64,000 nt of DNA from Polytrichum commune (GCA_950295325.1 OX485804.1:31062001-31126000); one strand, 5' to 3'; numbered from the stretch's first letter, positions 47,346-58,959 are shown. The notes: generated by a model not told the origin, from the sequence alone. A program made the numbers and translations.

Positions 47346-48352
47346 TCTTACAAATATTTTATAGTTTACATTTCTAGAAATTTTATATTCTATTTATAGG
47401 ATATTGATTTTGCTTCCCAATGTCATTCCTTGGGACATCCACGAGTAGGATAATGTTGAGGTTTTATATGAATTTTTTGATGCTTAGTTTAACAATGGTG
47501 GCTGCATGCTTTAGTTTTTGGACATAAATGGAAATACGATAAAAATTTACTCGCTCATATCAATGTCCGTAAAAGAATGAGCACATTCAATGTAGTCCAT
47601 GTGGAACCATGCATACAAGCTCCGTAACTACCCTTCTTGTTTTTCATTCCCTCGTTGTCCTCATTGTCGATAACATGTTCAATACTCTCCTTCACCTTGT
47701 CATCTATGAATGGCGGGATGTGACGATCATAACCTAAAGACCTACCATTGAGGTTAGATCCACAACCTTTATGACCGCCTTTGCATGTTATGGGAGAATT
47801 CCGCAAATGGGAGGGGACATCACATTTTCCATATAAGGAAAAAAAATTGAAATGGTTAGCATTCGTTATTGGAGAATAACTTGTTGAATGACTCCAAAAT
47901 AGAACAAACATGAAACAAATGGCGAAAATTGTACTCTATTAGAATTTTGTGTAAATTTTCCAAACATGTTACTCATCATCACTGAGAGAGATCATCTTTG
48001 TCATTGAACAACCACTATGAGGCGAGGATAGAGTATTGTATAGTGGTGCCAAGATGACATCAAATATGACTTTGAAACTCATCTTTAAAAGTATTGTTGA
48101 AAAGGTAATGCCTAATTCTAATTCTGGATGTAGATTTCATGACCTTATATATTTTGCAATTGGTTTTCTTCTCTTCATGTACCTTAAATTCATCTTAAAC
48201 TTGAGGGCATCATTATAAATATTTTTGTAGAGAAACATCAATATACTTTAATTTTATCATGTTTTAAATAAATTCTAGACAACTATGTGTTCATCATATC
48301 TACTTGCATAGAGGGAGGCTCTCTCTCTCTGTGCGGCATAGGCTTTCCATAA

Positions 48353-48830
48353 TTGCGACACTCCCAATCCTTTGGACAGATTTGCGTGTGCCATCAAACC
48401 CGGATGCCCATCCAACTTCTAAATTTGGAAAATAATGTGTTGCAATCTAGGAACACCGAAGGCATATCACAAAGAAATTGGGATAGCGCCGGACTCATGG
48501 ACGTGCACTATGTGGTTGGAGCCATTGCCATTCCATATCCAAGATTTGGATTGTTAATCAACATCGTCTCCGAGGAGGATATCACATAGTGTGTCGTAAT
48601 TGGCGACATCCCGCATCATACCTGCCTTAATTATACATAATGCCATCTCAATCTTTGGGAAAAAAGGGGAATGGGTGTATTGCAAACATCTTTATTATGT
48701 GTTTAATTTCTTTGCAAGGTAGATTACGATAGTAACAAGTTCATCCATACTCCAATGTACTCCTACAACGAGGTCATGCAGCTCCTTGAACTTGCAGGTG
48801 TTATAAAGTGAGTTGCAAGTGTGGATGTTG
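48353..48830 (+). pseudogene. Coding-like fragments, unrecognised
   Basis: The frame 48353-48589 plus (78 codons) reads as ordinary protein (for example AIPYPRFGLLINIVSEED). A second piece starts after a GCAAG acceptor-like site near 48718 and reads VDYDSNKFIHTPMYSYNEVM. They may be neighbouring exons of a low-copy gene or element. No family recognised. Confidence 0.3.
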
Positions 48831-49139
48831 AGTTAAGGATATTCTGTAATTGGTGACATTTTGATAGTTATTTGGAGTAACCAAATTAGGGATCTTCAGC
48901 TAGCTACAAGGTCAATATTACTAACAATGAATTGTGTCCAGAAGTAACGGGGTTCGATATATGGATGAGGGTAGATAGTGGTATTTGTATAGGTGGTAGC
49001 ACCCCATCCTAAATGGGGTTGTTGAGGCATTTAGAGAGTTGGGATTCCTAGGTGATACATGGTCAGTGTGGAAATTGGCTTCTAATAGTAAAGATGGTAT
49101 TATAAACATTAGGAAAGGGGCTAGCGGCACTTGAGCCAT

Positions 49140-49660
49140 AATAACTAGCTAGGTGCTGCCATGGGTTATGGGTAACTAAAAGAATTATTAGCGAGGAAGG
49201 GGCTATCGGTTTAAGAGATGATGTTAGTTGCCGGTAATGAGAGAGTATACCAAAGAGAGAGAGAGCGAGCCGACCAGTAGTCGTAGTCCATAAGGAAGTA
49301 ATTGAGAGTATCGGTAATAGAGTTAGACCGGTAGCGAGCTAGAATAGGGACCCTGGGTGGTAAGCTTCTAGACATAGATATTGGCCGGTTTCAGTAGTGT
49401 TGAGTCTACTAGTTGCGTGACTATTAGAACGCAATAACCTAAATATTGTACCCTAACCGGTAACTTAACCAGCAGTAGATGGAAGACTGGAAGGTTAGTA
49501 AGGATACTTCCATTAGTTAAGGTACAAAAGAGTAATTGTTTCACACTAAACTTGCCCTGACCTTGCATCACTGTCGTTAGTAATGTTATGATAAGAACCG
49601 AAAACCTTATACGTTCCCCAATGCTCACAAAGCTATCCAAGGATCCCTTGCATATTCCAA
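49140..49660. repeat. C-poor strand-biased block
   Basis: The plus strand here is poor in C and rich in purines with CCGGTAG-type motifs, a mirror image in style to the G-poor 31.9-32.3 kb block. It is possibly the same kind of retroelement remnant in the opposite orientation. No direct alignment was established. Confidence 0.3.
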
Positions 49661-49679
49661 GATACTAATCACATTTGAA

Positions 49680-49850
49680 CCTTAATATGCACATTAATTA
49701 CCTCTATAATATGACAAATTGGACTTTCAAAATGTTGAATTACGAGGGTTGTAGTTGTAGTTTAATCAATGAGAAGTGTGCTATATAGATGAGGTGTCGC
49801 ATAATCAAGTGTTGTAGAATAGAGGTTAACCCTTGACTTCCTAAGAGACC
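49680..49850. repeat. Dispersed repeat, partner of 10340-10500
   Basis: Shares ATGACAAATTGG, GTTGTAGTTGTA, GAGGTGTCG and TCAAGTG in the same order and orientation with the repeat beside the first solo LTR. Confidence 0.5.
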
Positions 49851-50519
49851 ATTTTTTTGGCTAATGAATGACTCCGGAAGGCAAATTCATCCAAAAGGAA
49901 GGTGCTAGGAAGGCCACAGTAGGTATCATTGTGTTCCTCAAGAACTTTTCTTTGCGATGGCATCGATCTCGTTCTAGTATAAAAAAGATGGTTGTTCACA
50001 AGAAAATTTTAGAGTCAAGAATGAACTAAGTTTTCCCTTTGTCGATACATCACTATATCGATTAACTTCATGTTATTTTGATTGAAAATCATCAACTTCT
50101 AAGGACTTCCTTTCTTACCTCAAAGTGTATATCTATTTTTACTATAACCTTGAAAGTTTGCACTACGATTTTATTGTATATAATTATCACAATTTCCTAA
50201 ATTTTGATGATTCTACATTTATTGTAAACATTTTATGAAAATCACTAAATATTGCTACCGTACCAATGTTATCTTAAATTCATTGGGAAAAAACACCCCT
50301 TCTAGGTTAAAAAAACATTAAGCTCTAGAAAGCTTGCTTATTAGATGACCTAATCAAAGCACAAATACACTCCAAGAAGTCGAGGCTTAAATCTTAAGTC
50401 AAAATTCATAGACTTGGGAACATAACATTACTCAAGAGGCATGAGCTATCCCATGGGACCTTTGGGAGATGATTGGCCCAGATGCACTCTAAACGAGCTA
50501 AAAGTTACCATCATCCAAC

Positions 50520-50619
50520 CTCATTGTGCCCGAATCTCGCGAGGGTCCCATGGTCTCATTGTGCCCAAATCTTACGAGGGTCCCATGGTCTCATTGTGCC
50601 CGAATCTTGCAAGGGTCCC
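50520..50619. repeat. Three units of a 35-bp tandem repeat
   Basis: Units start at 50520, 50555 and 50590. Each reads CTCATTGTGCCCGAATCT, then GCGAGGGTCCCATGGT with small variants. A single related unit lies at 27390. The open frame 50441-50635 plus crosses all three units because 35 bp shifts frame each time without meeting a stop; it is not called as a gene. Confidence 0.9.
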
Positions 50620-50639
50620 AGCTGAGGCCTCCTGAGTAA

Positions 50640-51200
50640 AGTTATGAAATCCGGCACTTGTTAAGTTGCTGTGAAGTGGGCTTCGTAATTAAGTAAGGTG
50701 GGGTCGTGCTGAAGCATCACGTATGCATCAATGTGCAACCCAACCTCGACTGTTACATCATTCTCCCAAAATGAAGGGGAGGCCTTGGAACTTGGAAGGG
50801 AGGCCGGAGCTGGTGCTCCATTTCCTTACTTGTATTGGAGAATATAATACGCACCAAACGAAGACCAAACGAAGAAGTTGTTGCCTTACTTTTGGGTTGT
50901 GTTTCTTTTGGGTAATGGAGTTCATGCGAAGCTGTACCCTAAGATACATCAGCCGAACATCAGCAGCACTGACACCCTTGCATCATCACTCAACCACATT
51001 TTTTTTGTTTAATCCCACCCGCGTTCTGGCAGTCTGATTCAGGCACCACTGCGGCACCGTCTTTGGTGTTGATTGAATATCTGAAAAGGGAACCAGTTTG
51101 TTACGCATAAAAACATTCCTGCCTCAAACACTTCACTTACTGACCTTCGGCTTCACAGATGTTCTTGTTACCAGGTACCCAGTAAAACAACGTTGCTGCT
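50640..51200. other. Low-copy stretch of mixed composition
   Basis: No gene recognised. The frame 50723-51037 plus (104 codons) has no motif. A TTTTTTTT run at about 51000 and normal GC content suggest unique, perhaps once genic, DNA. Confidence 0.3.
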
Positions 51201-51238
51201 TGCTGTTGAGTGCTCTGCCATTCAACGAGTACCCATAA

Positions 51239-51381
51239 CATTATTCACATCCATAACAGTGTTGTATATGTGGGACACTACAGCATTCCATGGAAGAGTC
51301 CCCATGTTTAGTCTGACCGTGAGAGTATTCCATGAAATCTTGTCTGTCCCACAAAACGTTGTTATGGATCTAAAGAATGTA
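51239..51381. mobile_element. Inverted-repeat element with ATCCATAACA arms
   Basis: The arm 51239-51298 (CATTATTCACATCCATAACA, then GTGGGACACTACAGC and TTCCATGGAAG) is inverted at 51322-51381. The loop is only about 23 bases. A half copy lies at 1589-1653. It looks like a small foldback element; ends are uncertain. Confidence 0.6.
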
Positions 51382-51844
51382 GCGTCGTTGTGCCTGGTAG
51401 AGTTCCTCTGCAAATTGTCCGGATTGTATAGTATTCTTCAAACTTGAAACTCACATCGGAGCCTTCGACAACTAACCGCAACCTTTTACTAGAAAAGCAA
51501 GTTTTAGGGTTTATTTTTTTATTGTTTTATTATCGTGAGTGCAAGGTTAGTGGGTGTTATTCAGTTTGATTTTTCATGTACTCCAACTTCGACCAATTAG
51601 AATTACACAAACTAAACGTGTGTTGCATTAGCAAATGTACAATGAAGCATCTACAAAAAATCGGACCTCCCTTTGATTTAGTCAAGGTTATCGGAGCAAC
51701 ATGATCGTGGATTCCATACATGAATACATAGGTCCTCTTTTATACATGTGTCTTTATGATTTTTGTTCTTTGATCCTTGCCTATCCACACCCTAATCAAA
51801 TATAGGTGTATGATTAAGTATCCAAATAGCACCCACATATCTTA

Positions 51845-51857
51845 CCCCCCCCCCCCC
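51845..51857. repeat. Homopolymer C tract, 13 bp
   Basis: Uninterrupted C run. A second C run of 14 lies at 53038-53051, followed by nine A. Confidence 0.9.
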
Positions 51858-52091
51858 TCCTTTCCACTTAGCATGAAAATTCTATATTGATACGTGCAAT
51901 TAGGTTGACCTACACTTATTTATACATATGAGTGTAACACACGGTAAAGTAGAGAGCTCTTGATCCCTACCTAGGTTCAAGTGAAAGTGATTCAAAACTA
52001 TACACTAACTTTGGATTTTGTGAAGTAAAAAACCATAGACATTCAAAAAAACATATTGTTCTACAAAGCCAAGCAATTTATGGTGACAATA

Positions 52092-52427
52092 GAGTTATCC
52101 TTTAACTCAACCGGAGTTTTAGTAGGGAGTTGGTTGTTTCGCATGCATAACTTTCCATGTTCGGTAAGTTGTGGGTGCATGCTTGGAATCAATGTGGAGG
52201 TTTGACCGAAGGACCTTCCATGTTAGTTCATTGGGTATCAAACTCATTTTGGCGTCTCTTGGCATGCCAAAATGAGTTTGGTACCCAATGAACTAATATG
52301 GAAGGTCCTTCGTTCAAACCTCCGCATTGACTCCAAGCATGCACCCACAACTTACCAAACATGGAAAGTTATGCATGCGAAACAACCAACTCCCTACTAA
52401 AACTCCAGTTGAGTTAAAGGATAACTC
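52092..52427. mobile_element. 336-bp TA-flanked foldback MITE, copy 1
   Basis: The whole element is one inverted repeat. It starts GAGTTATCCTTTAACTCAAC and ends with the reverse complement, about 160 bases per arm, meeting at a short centre around TTGGCGTCTCTTGGCATGCC. TA borders both ends (52090-52091 and 52428-52429), as in Stowaway/mariner-type elements. The arms remain nearly identical, so it is young or has been kept so. Copy 2 at 54093 has the same length. Confidence 0.92.
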
Positions 52428-53629
52428 TAATAACAATGCCAAAGAAAAGTCTACATGTTTTAGAAGATGGTGCAAGTGGGTGACATTGAACAAGTAATTG
52501 TCTAAAATTTGTTCTAAATATGATATAATTGCATTAAATTGATGTTTTCTATATTTTGTGACGATGACATCAAGTATATAATGAATTCAAAATATATGAA
52601 AAAGAATCTAGTATAGTATATTTTTAAATATTCAAGGTCATGAAATTTATGTTCAAATTCATAGTCAACCATGTGCTTTTGAGCATCACTTTTAATGATA
52701 TGTTTTGAAGATCCCCACTTGCTATTCTACATTTGAGTACTTAACACAACAATAGAGGTCATCATGAAAAAAGATCCAATTTAAACAACGCTTTGCTACT
52801 ACTTTTAGGCTTTTGACCACCCCAAAAACATGGTTTTAGGATACCGGAGCACTATTTTTATCCACTTTATATTACCACACTTGCACCCGCATTCTACGCT
52901 ACTTTGAATATTCGTTACCACTTTAACACTTGCATTTAAAACAAATCAATGTGATGAATAAACAACATTATAAGTTTCGATGAACTAGTTTTGGCCTAAG
53001 GTATTTTACATGGGTAAAGAATCAACCTATTCACAATCCCCCCCCCCCCCCAAAAAAAAACATAGAATAATGATGAATGTTGTTTATGGCCCAGCTATAG
53101 GGCTCCCAAAATCATGGGAGAGTTATGTTGTGACAGATTGTCATTGGATCTGTGAATATGCGATTCCAACCTCCAAAAGAATGTGACCCATCTACATTAT
53201 TCAAAAGGGACTTATAACATACTTAATATCAATGGATATGCGTTACAACCACAATCATCACATGTGGAAGCATACTTACTTTTTATAAAGTCATATTAGC
53301 ATTTGGTGCCCAACTGATTTTGTTGGCCCCATGTTAATTTTCACATTGGAAATTCTCAAGTACCCAAGTGAATGATCGGCCCAGGTTTTAGAATGATTTG
53401 GGAATCCGCTTGGATTTGAAAGGGAACAGTGCTTTGAAGAGCTATTGACACTCACCAAACATCATGCTTGAGTAATAAGGAGGCAAGTTTCCTTGCTTTC
53501 TCACACATCTAGATTGTCCAAACACACAAGACGCGACTCGACAAAATTTCCTTGTAATTTTGAATTTCGTATACATATCATATTCATTATCAAAATGAAA
53601 CCTCCTTTTGTTCTGAAATGTACAAATAA

Positions 53630-54537
53630 GGGCCACTTCACACTATGGCCGAAGGTCGAGAGGCCGTCGATTTCAAGCAATCGGATTGCAAGAAACCAAG
53701 AATTCGGCCTCTCGGCCCTTCACACTAGAAGCCAAAGTCGAGTTCTCCCAAATGCCTACATGGCAGTACTTCTTTACCAAGATGACGGACTCTTGAAGGA
53801 GGTTTGGATCGGACAGGAATGGAAATCCAAACTACGGTCGAGAGGCCGTCAAACTCTTTTTTCATAAAAAAATAAACTAACATGATCTTGGCCCATTGGC
53901 CTGGAGGGGTTGTTTTGGGCAAGGAATGCAGTGGGATGCTCCTTCTTCCTTTGGCCTTTGGAGGCTCCACATTATGGCCGTCCAAGTGAAGAGGCGGTGA
54001 GAGTTCCTGGCCAAAAGTTTGGACTTTGGACTTGACCTTTGAAAGCTTCACACCATGCCCGGCCAAAAGCTGCAATTCCTATAGTTATATTAGAGTTATC
54101 CTTTAACTCAACCGGAGTTTTAGTAGGGAGTTGGTTGTTTTGCATGCATAACTTTCCATGTTCGGTAAGTTGTGGGTGCATGCTTGGAGTCAATGTGGAG
54201 GTTTGAACGAAGAACCTTCCATATTAGTTCATTGGGTATCAAACTCATTTTGGCGTCTCTTGGCATGCCAAAATGAGTTTGGTACCCAATGAACCAATAT
54301 GGAATGTCCTTCGTTCAAACCTCCACATTGACTCCAAGCATGCACCCACAACTTACCGAACATGGAAAGTTATGCATGCAAAACAACCAACTCCCTACTA
54401 AAACTCCGGTTGAGTTAAAGGATAACTCTATTGACTACTATTAATTTGAGCCCATTTCTTTGGCCTCTCAACAAAGTTTGGGCATTCGATCCCATGCACG
54501 GCCTCTCGACTTGGACGGCCATAGTGTGAAGCGGCCC
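53630..54537. mobile_element. PIF/Harbinger-like element A, with nested MITE
   Basis: The left end GGGCCACTTCACACTATGGC is inverted at the right end, GCCATAGTGTGAAGCGGCCC. It is flanked by the perfect 3-bp duplication TAA (53627-53629 and 54538-54540), the PIF/Harbinger signature. GTCGAGAGGCCG motifs recur next to the termini and internally. It is 908 bp long, of which 336 bp is a nested foldback MITE. The open frames (53493-53867 plus, 53725-54075 minus) show no DDE transposase motif, so it is non-autonomous. Confidence 0.88.
54093..54428. mobile_element. 336-bp TA-flanked foldback MITE, copy 2 (nested)
   Basis: Same sequence and length as 52092-52427, with TA at 54091-54092 and 54429-54430. 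It is inserted inside Harbinger-like element A. Element B, in reverse orientation, carries the same surrounding sequence without the insertion and with a single TA, which fixes the boundaries independently. Confidence 0.95.
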
Positions 54538-54925
54538 TAATAAGTTGCTCCAAATACATTGTCGGTTGAACAAGATGACAGATTTGTAGCCCACATATGA
54601 ATCACGTTTTAAACACTAGCTTTGTGGCGGCCGTTCTTAGAGCGCACATCGCATAAACATAGGTGTCTGTTAGTTTAACAACATGTATAGATAGGCCCAC
54701 TCGAGTGGGATGCGATGTGAGGAAACGGAGTGTTTCCCTAGCCTGTAATTTTATTCCTTGCACTTACACCTGCCACTGGTGCTGACAGTTGAACTCTTTT
54801 ACTGAATTCACTTTTGCTGACTTCAACACTTTATCTTCATCCTAGGAGCCTAGCTATGCCCCTGACTCACACCTAACTTACATATTCTTAGCAGGCACGC
54901 CCCTTTTCATGAACAGGCAATACTA

Positions 54926-55802
54926 GGGCCACTTCACACTCTGGCCGTCCAAGTCGAGAGGCCGTGGAATTGAATGAGTGAATGCCCAAACATTGTTGAG
55001 AGGCCGAAGAAATGGGCTCAAATTAATTAATAGTAGCCAATAAAACTATAGGAATTGGAGTCTTCGGCTGGGTATGGTGTGAAGCCTCCAGAGAGAGAGA
55101 GAGAGAGAGTGTCCCACTTTATTGGCTCTGTCTATAGGACAAAGACTATGCATCGACTTTTCTGTTTCAAGAGCAAATTTCCTAACTACTTTGCGTTCAC
55201 ACTTGGATGTTTCTAGTTCTTGCTATTTTTGGTCCATTTTATTTAATGTGGATGTTAACTATAGTGTTATATATATATATAGTTAATTATAGTTTCTCCT
55301 TAAATGTATTGAAAAACTCCTAGTTAAGTATAGTTATTTTGGTAGCTTCAATCGTTGACCTGCATTTGAGAAAATGGTGCACAAAATTGAAGAAAGTTTT
55401 GGTTATAGATATAGAAAATAGCCATGGACTAGAATGAGCAAACTAGACAATTACAGTTGTAGTTTTTCATAAGAAAGGACAGAGCCTCACGGTTCTACCA
55501 TTTCCTTGTTCCCTGTCCAAAACAACTCCTCCAATCTAATGGTCAAGATCTTGCCAGTTTTTTTATTTTTTATGAAAAAATTCAATGGCCTCGACCATAG
55601 TTTGGGTTTCCAATCCTGTCCGGCCCAAACTTCTTTCGAGAGTCCGTCGCATTCGTCAGAAACTATTGCCACGTAGGTACTTTGGAGAGCGACAACCTTT
55701 GGCCTCTAGTGTGAAGGGTCAAGAGGTGCATTTAGGTCTCTTGCAATCTGATTGGTGGAAATCGATGGCCTCTTGACCTTTGGCCACAATGTGAAACGGC
55801 CT
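54926..55802. mobile_element. PIF/Harbinger-like element B, inverted relative to A
   Basis: The left end GGGCCACTTCACACTCTGGC pairs with the right end GCCACAATGTGAAACGGCC. Flanking triplets are CTA and TTA, one base short of a perfect duplication. The left part (54960-55070) is the reverse complement of the right part of element A, without its MITE, and the right part (55560-55800) is the reverse complement of A's left part. A GA microsatellite lies at about 55090-55109. No transposase motif is present. Confidence 0.8.
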
Positions 55803-57178
55803 TTAGACATGTAACTTCCTTCTATGATCCAGTCTGGGTAATTTTTCAAAGGTTTTGCTTCTACCCTAACCCAATACTTCCTTAGTTAAGTGATGTATTC
55901 ATGTGCAAGATGAGTTTGTGATTAAGTGCATGCTTATAACAAGCACATAATTAGTGCCCATTATAGGGTACGCAGGCCTATAACAGGCACTTCCATCCCC
56001 ACATGCACTTTTAGCCATTAAATGGATTGCAAATTGTATCATTTGGTTAGCAACTGTGAAATTGTGAAGCAATCAAATTTGAGATACAAAACTTAAACGA
56101 GGTGAAAGTTATCATATCTGTGTTACCCTCCTCTTCCATTTTTCTTTCTTTGATTCTATAATGTCTTATTTTGTTTTCCATTTATAAAAAAATCGATTAC
56201 TATATATATTTTTCAATTATTCTTGTGATATACTCATAATTAAGATCACATCATTGACTTTTTCTTTAATTTTCATAAAATAATCTTACTCATATTTTTT
56301 CTTGATATGGCCTCTGACGATTTTTTAATTACATTTGTTTTTTTTCTTGTTTTGACAGTAACATTTTGATTCTATATTATTTATGAAAAAATGATCATAT
56401 TAAACCTTTCATTAGAATGCATTCGCCACAATTAATCAATTTTTGCTACTCTCACAAAAAGAAAAGATCATTATTTTTCTTCTAAATCATCCCTTGAATT
56501 AATCCTATCCTATTGTATATTCGTGGAATAAAGGTTAGAGAAATTATGACTTACTTCTGGTTTTTGTATTTAATGTCGTAAAGATTTTTAAATTTTATTT
56601 TGTTCATATACCCTATCCTAACCATAATATCTATAGCTCTCAAATATATAAATATTAGACATCATCATTTTTTTGACATATTTGGATTTACTCTATGCAT
56701 ACATTGTTTATAACATATTCCATTGTGCTGAATTAGTGTAAGTATTTGATGAGATGATCATTATTGCAATAAATAGGATATTTAAATCTAACTTTTTTTA
56801 AAAAATATCAAATTAAAAAAAAATACATTACACCAATTTTGTTGGACAATCTAAACATGTAATTATATTATGATATGTTTATAATATTTGATATATTAAA
56901 CATAGTTTAATTTTTGAAATATATGATAAGTATGTTAAAATTTCCTATTCAAAAAATGTAAATAGTAAATAATCATTTTTATCATGAAAATATATTATAT
57001 GAATATATTATATACACAACCACATAGGTTATTCCTAGAAACTACATGAAGCTGAATGCCACATTTGACCTTGGTGAAAACTTATGGCAGATAAGAATAA
57101 TGGCTAAAAATGGCCTATGGCATGGCATATAAAAAATGGAAATTTGGCTAAATTTTGTTATTTACATAATGTTTTACA
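55803..57178. other. Extremely AT-rich spacer
   Basis: From about 56100 to 57050 the sequence is dominated by A and T with many ATATAT and TTTTTT runs and no open frame over 60 codons. Such tracts can act as matrix-attachment DNA, but no specific motif supports a function. Confidence 0.45.
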
Positions 57179-57501
57179 CTACACTAAATATGATATTTAG
57201 TGTTTGATACACTAAGTACGAACGTATACACTAAATATCACTAACCCTATGAATGTAAGTAACATTAAATGTAAACTCAAATACTATGGTAATATGTGGA
57301 AGTTACATGCACAAATTTAGCATTAGTAAGGATATGAAAAAAAATAACAATGATAAAAGGAGAAGGGAGGTGGTGGTAGGGAAGGTGGTGGCATATTTAT
57401 GTCTAAAACTAATTTTCAATTCTTTGATAATTAGTGTTGAGTATGATAGGGTGGTAACAACACTAAATACAATCAAACACTAAATATCATATTTAGTGTA
57501 G
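57179..57501. mobile_element. Palindromic element with ATTTAGTG termini
   Basis: CTACACTAAATATGATATTT continuing to GTTTGAT (57179-57208) is perfectly inverted at 57472-57501, a 30-bp TIR. Each TIR is itself a small palindrome, CACTAAATATGATATTTAGTG. If TA is the duplicated target, the element runs CACTAAA...TTTAGTG between TAs. The CACTA start also fits an En/Spm terminus, but no matching 3-bp duplication is seen. The 65-codon open frame 57286-57483 plus has no motif. Confidence 0.7.
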
Positions 57502-58200
57502 CTAAGGATGCACAAAAGGCATCTGGGTAGGATCCGAGTTGCCCTCATACCGATGGTCTTTGTAAATTTTTGGGCTCACATGATGACCACCCTTTGCAGT
57601 AACGGGAATCCACAATGTTTGGCTTGGGCAAGATGCCCTTGACCACTTCTCCAACTTATGTTGAAAGGAATTGTTTGGTTGGTTGTTTTTGAAAACCCTT
57701 TGGCATGGGGTTCCTGCCACATAAGCAACGCCCCCCACTCTGGTGATGGGGAAATAGTTGTTGGAGGTTGAAAATTGTATTTTGGGCCTTATTGTTCATC
57801 CAATCGTCAAAATATACGAGAATTTGGTCCTCAATAACTTTGGGTCCATTCACTACATATTTAATGGCTTCCTCAAACGGTTTCTCCCTTCTATCGGCTA
57901 CTTGTTCTTTCGGCGTGTTCCAAATAACTTTCGGTTTAATAACATATTCATCATTACACTCATACCAATCTATAATATTTTTGTGGACCTTTTTTGGTAT
58001 AGCTTCCAGAAATTTCACCTATGAGTTCCCGCTCTTTGTGGATGACCCCAAGGCCTCAGAAAATCCTCCTTGCCTACACAAGTGGGCTATCAAGGTCACC
58101 TTCAACCCTCAGCCTTAATCAGTGTAACCCATTACTAACCGGTTTACATAAACATCACTCCCACCAAAATTGGATTTCTCTAGATTTTCATTTTCTTCGA
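57502..58200 (-). pseudogene. Unrecognised coding-like remnant
   Basis: The minus frame 57656-58018 (120 codons) reads as a real protein: KFLEAIPKKVHKNIIDWYEC near its start, EEAIKYVVNGPKVIEDQILV and an FDDW motif later. Frame 57502-57738 continues it after a shift, and upstream codons to about 58190 are open apart from a few stops. The YFDD resembles the reverse-transcriptase active site, but the flanking residues do not, so I do not call it. Probably a decayed element or gene fragment. Confidence 0.35.
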
Positions 58201-58959
58201 AAGTGGTCATATGCATGATAATATCGGTACTTAGTTTTGTATAACGATCATTTTGTAAGCTCTCAAGAATACTTAAGGGGTGGATGCCCTAGGTTCCTAG
58301 TTTTATGTTCCTCCAAATCCTAATGTCAAGGTTAAGAGTCTTTGGGGGAGAATCCATTCCTATGCCCAACATCATGTGGAGTTACTCTTATACGTTTCAT
58401 GGTTTGAATGGCTTATAACAACATTCATTCAATCCAATTCCAAAGATGTTTAGTCAAGAATGTCAAGGTCTTCGTATAATTCAAGCATAAGTCATCGCTA
58501 GTGCAAATCTACTTAGTTTGATAAATGACACTCAATGACGTGAATTTCTTATTTATTTCATTATTCACAAGTACATATAGACACCAATTTCATGCAATCT
58601 TAAGTTCAAGGTACTTGATGAATGAGTATGTTCCCAAATTATATATGGTCAATGCTTCCATACATTCCTAAGTATCTTCCTTAATCATTCCAAATCCCTT
58701 TAGGTTGATGTAGCATACTTGGCGACCTCACCTTGGTCTTCCTTCTCTTTATGATTCCGTATCCGCCGGATTATGCCTCACACATCATTGGGTACTTAAC
58801 TCGAAACTTTGACTCCAAGGGTGCTTGAGTACTTTGGTAGGTAAAAACACTTCTCTTCAACCTTCAAGTTTAGATGTTCAATCATGGGCCTTAATGAATC
58901 AGCCCAGAATTTCTCTTTGAGTTTAATGTTGTGATTTTCTTAAAGTTTTCTATCTTACA

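Larger units (their letters stand above)
43927..48300. other. Very AT-rich region hosting the decayed gene
   Basis: Outside the exon-like blocks the sequence is T- and A-rich, intron-like spacer. The open frame 47555-47911 minus (118 codons) includes a glycine/cysteine patch near its middle, CKGGHKGCGS, but no recognised domain; it may be the 5' part of the same gene or unrelated. Confidence 0.35.

Noticed and set aside
50640-50720. Possible 5S rRNA-derived sequence
   Set aside because: Some words resemble the 5S 3' region, but the internal control elements and secondary-structure partners are missing.
57656-58018. YFDD motif as a reverse-transcriptase active site
   Set aside because: The residues before and after it do not match Ty3, Ty1 or pararetrovirus polymerases, and no other RT block is nearby.
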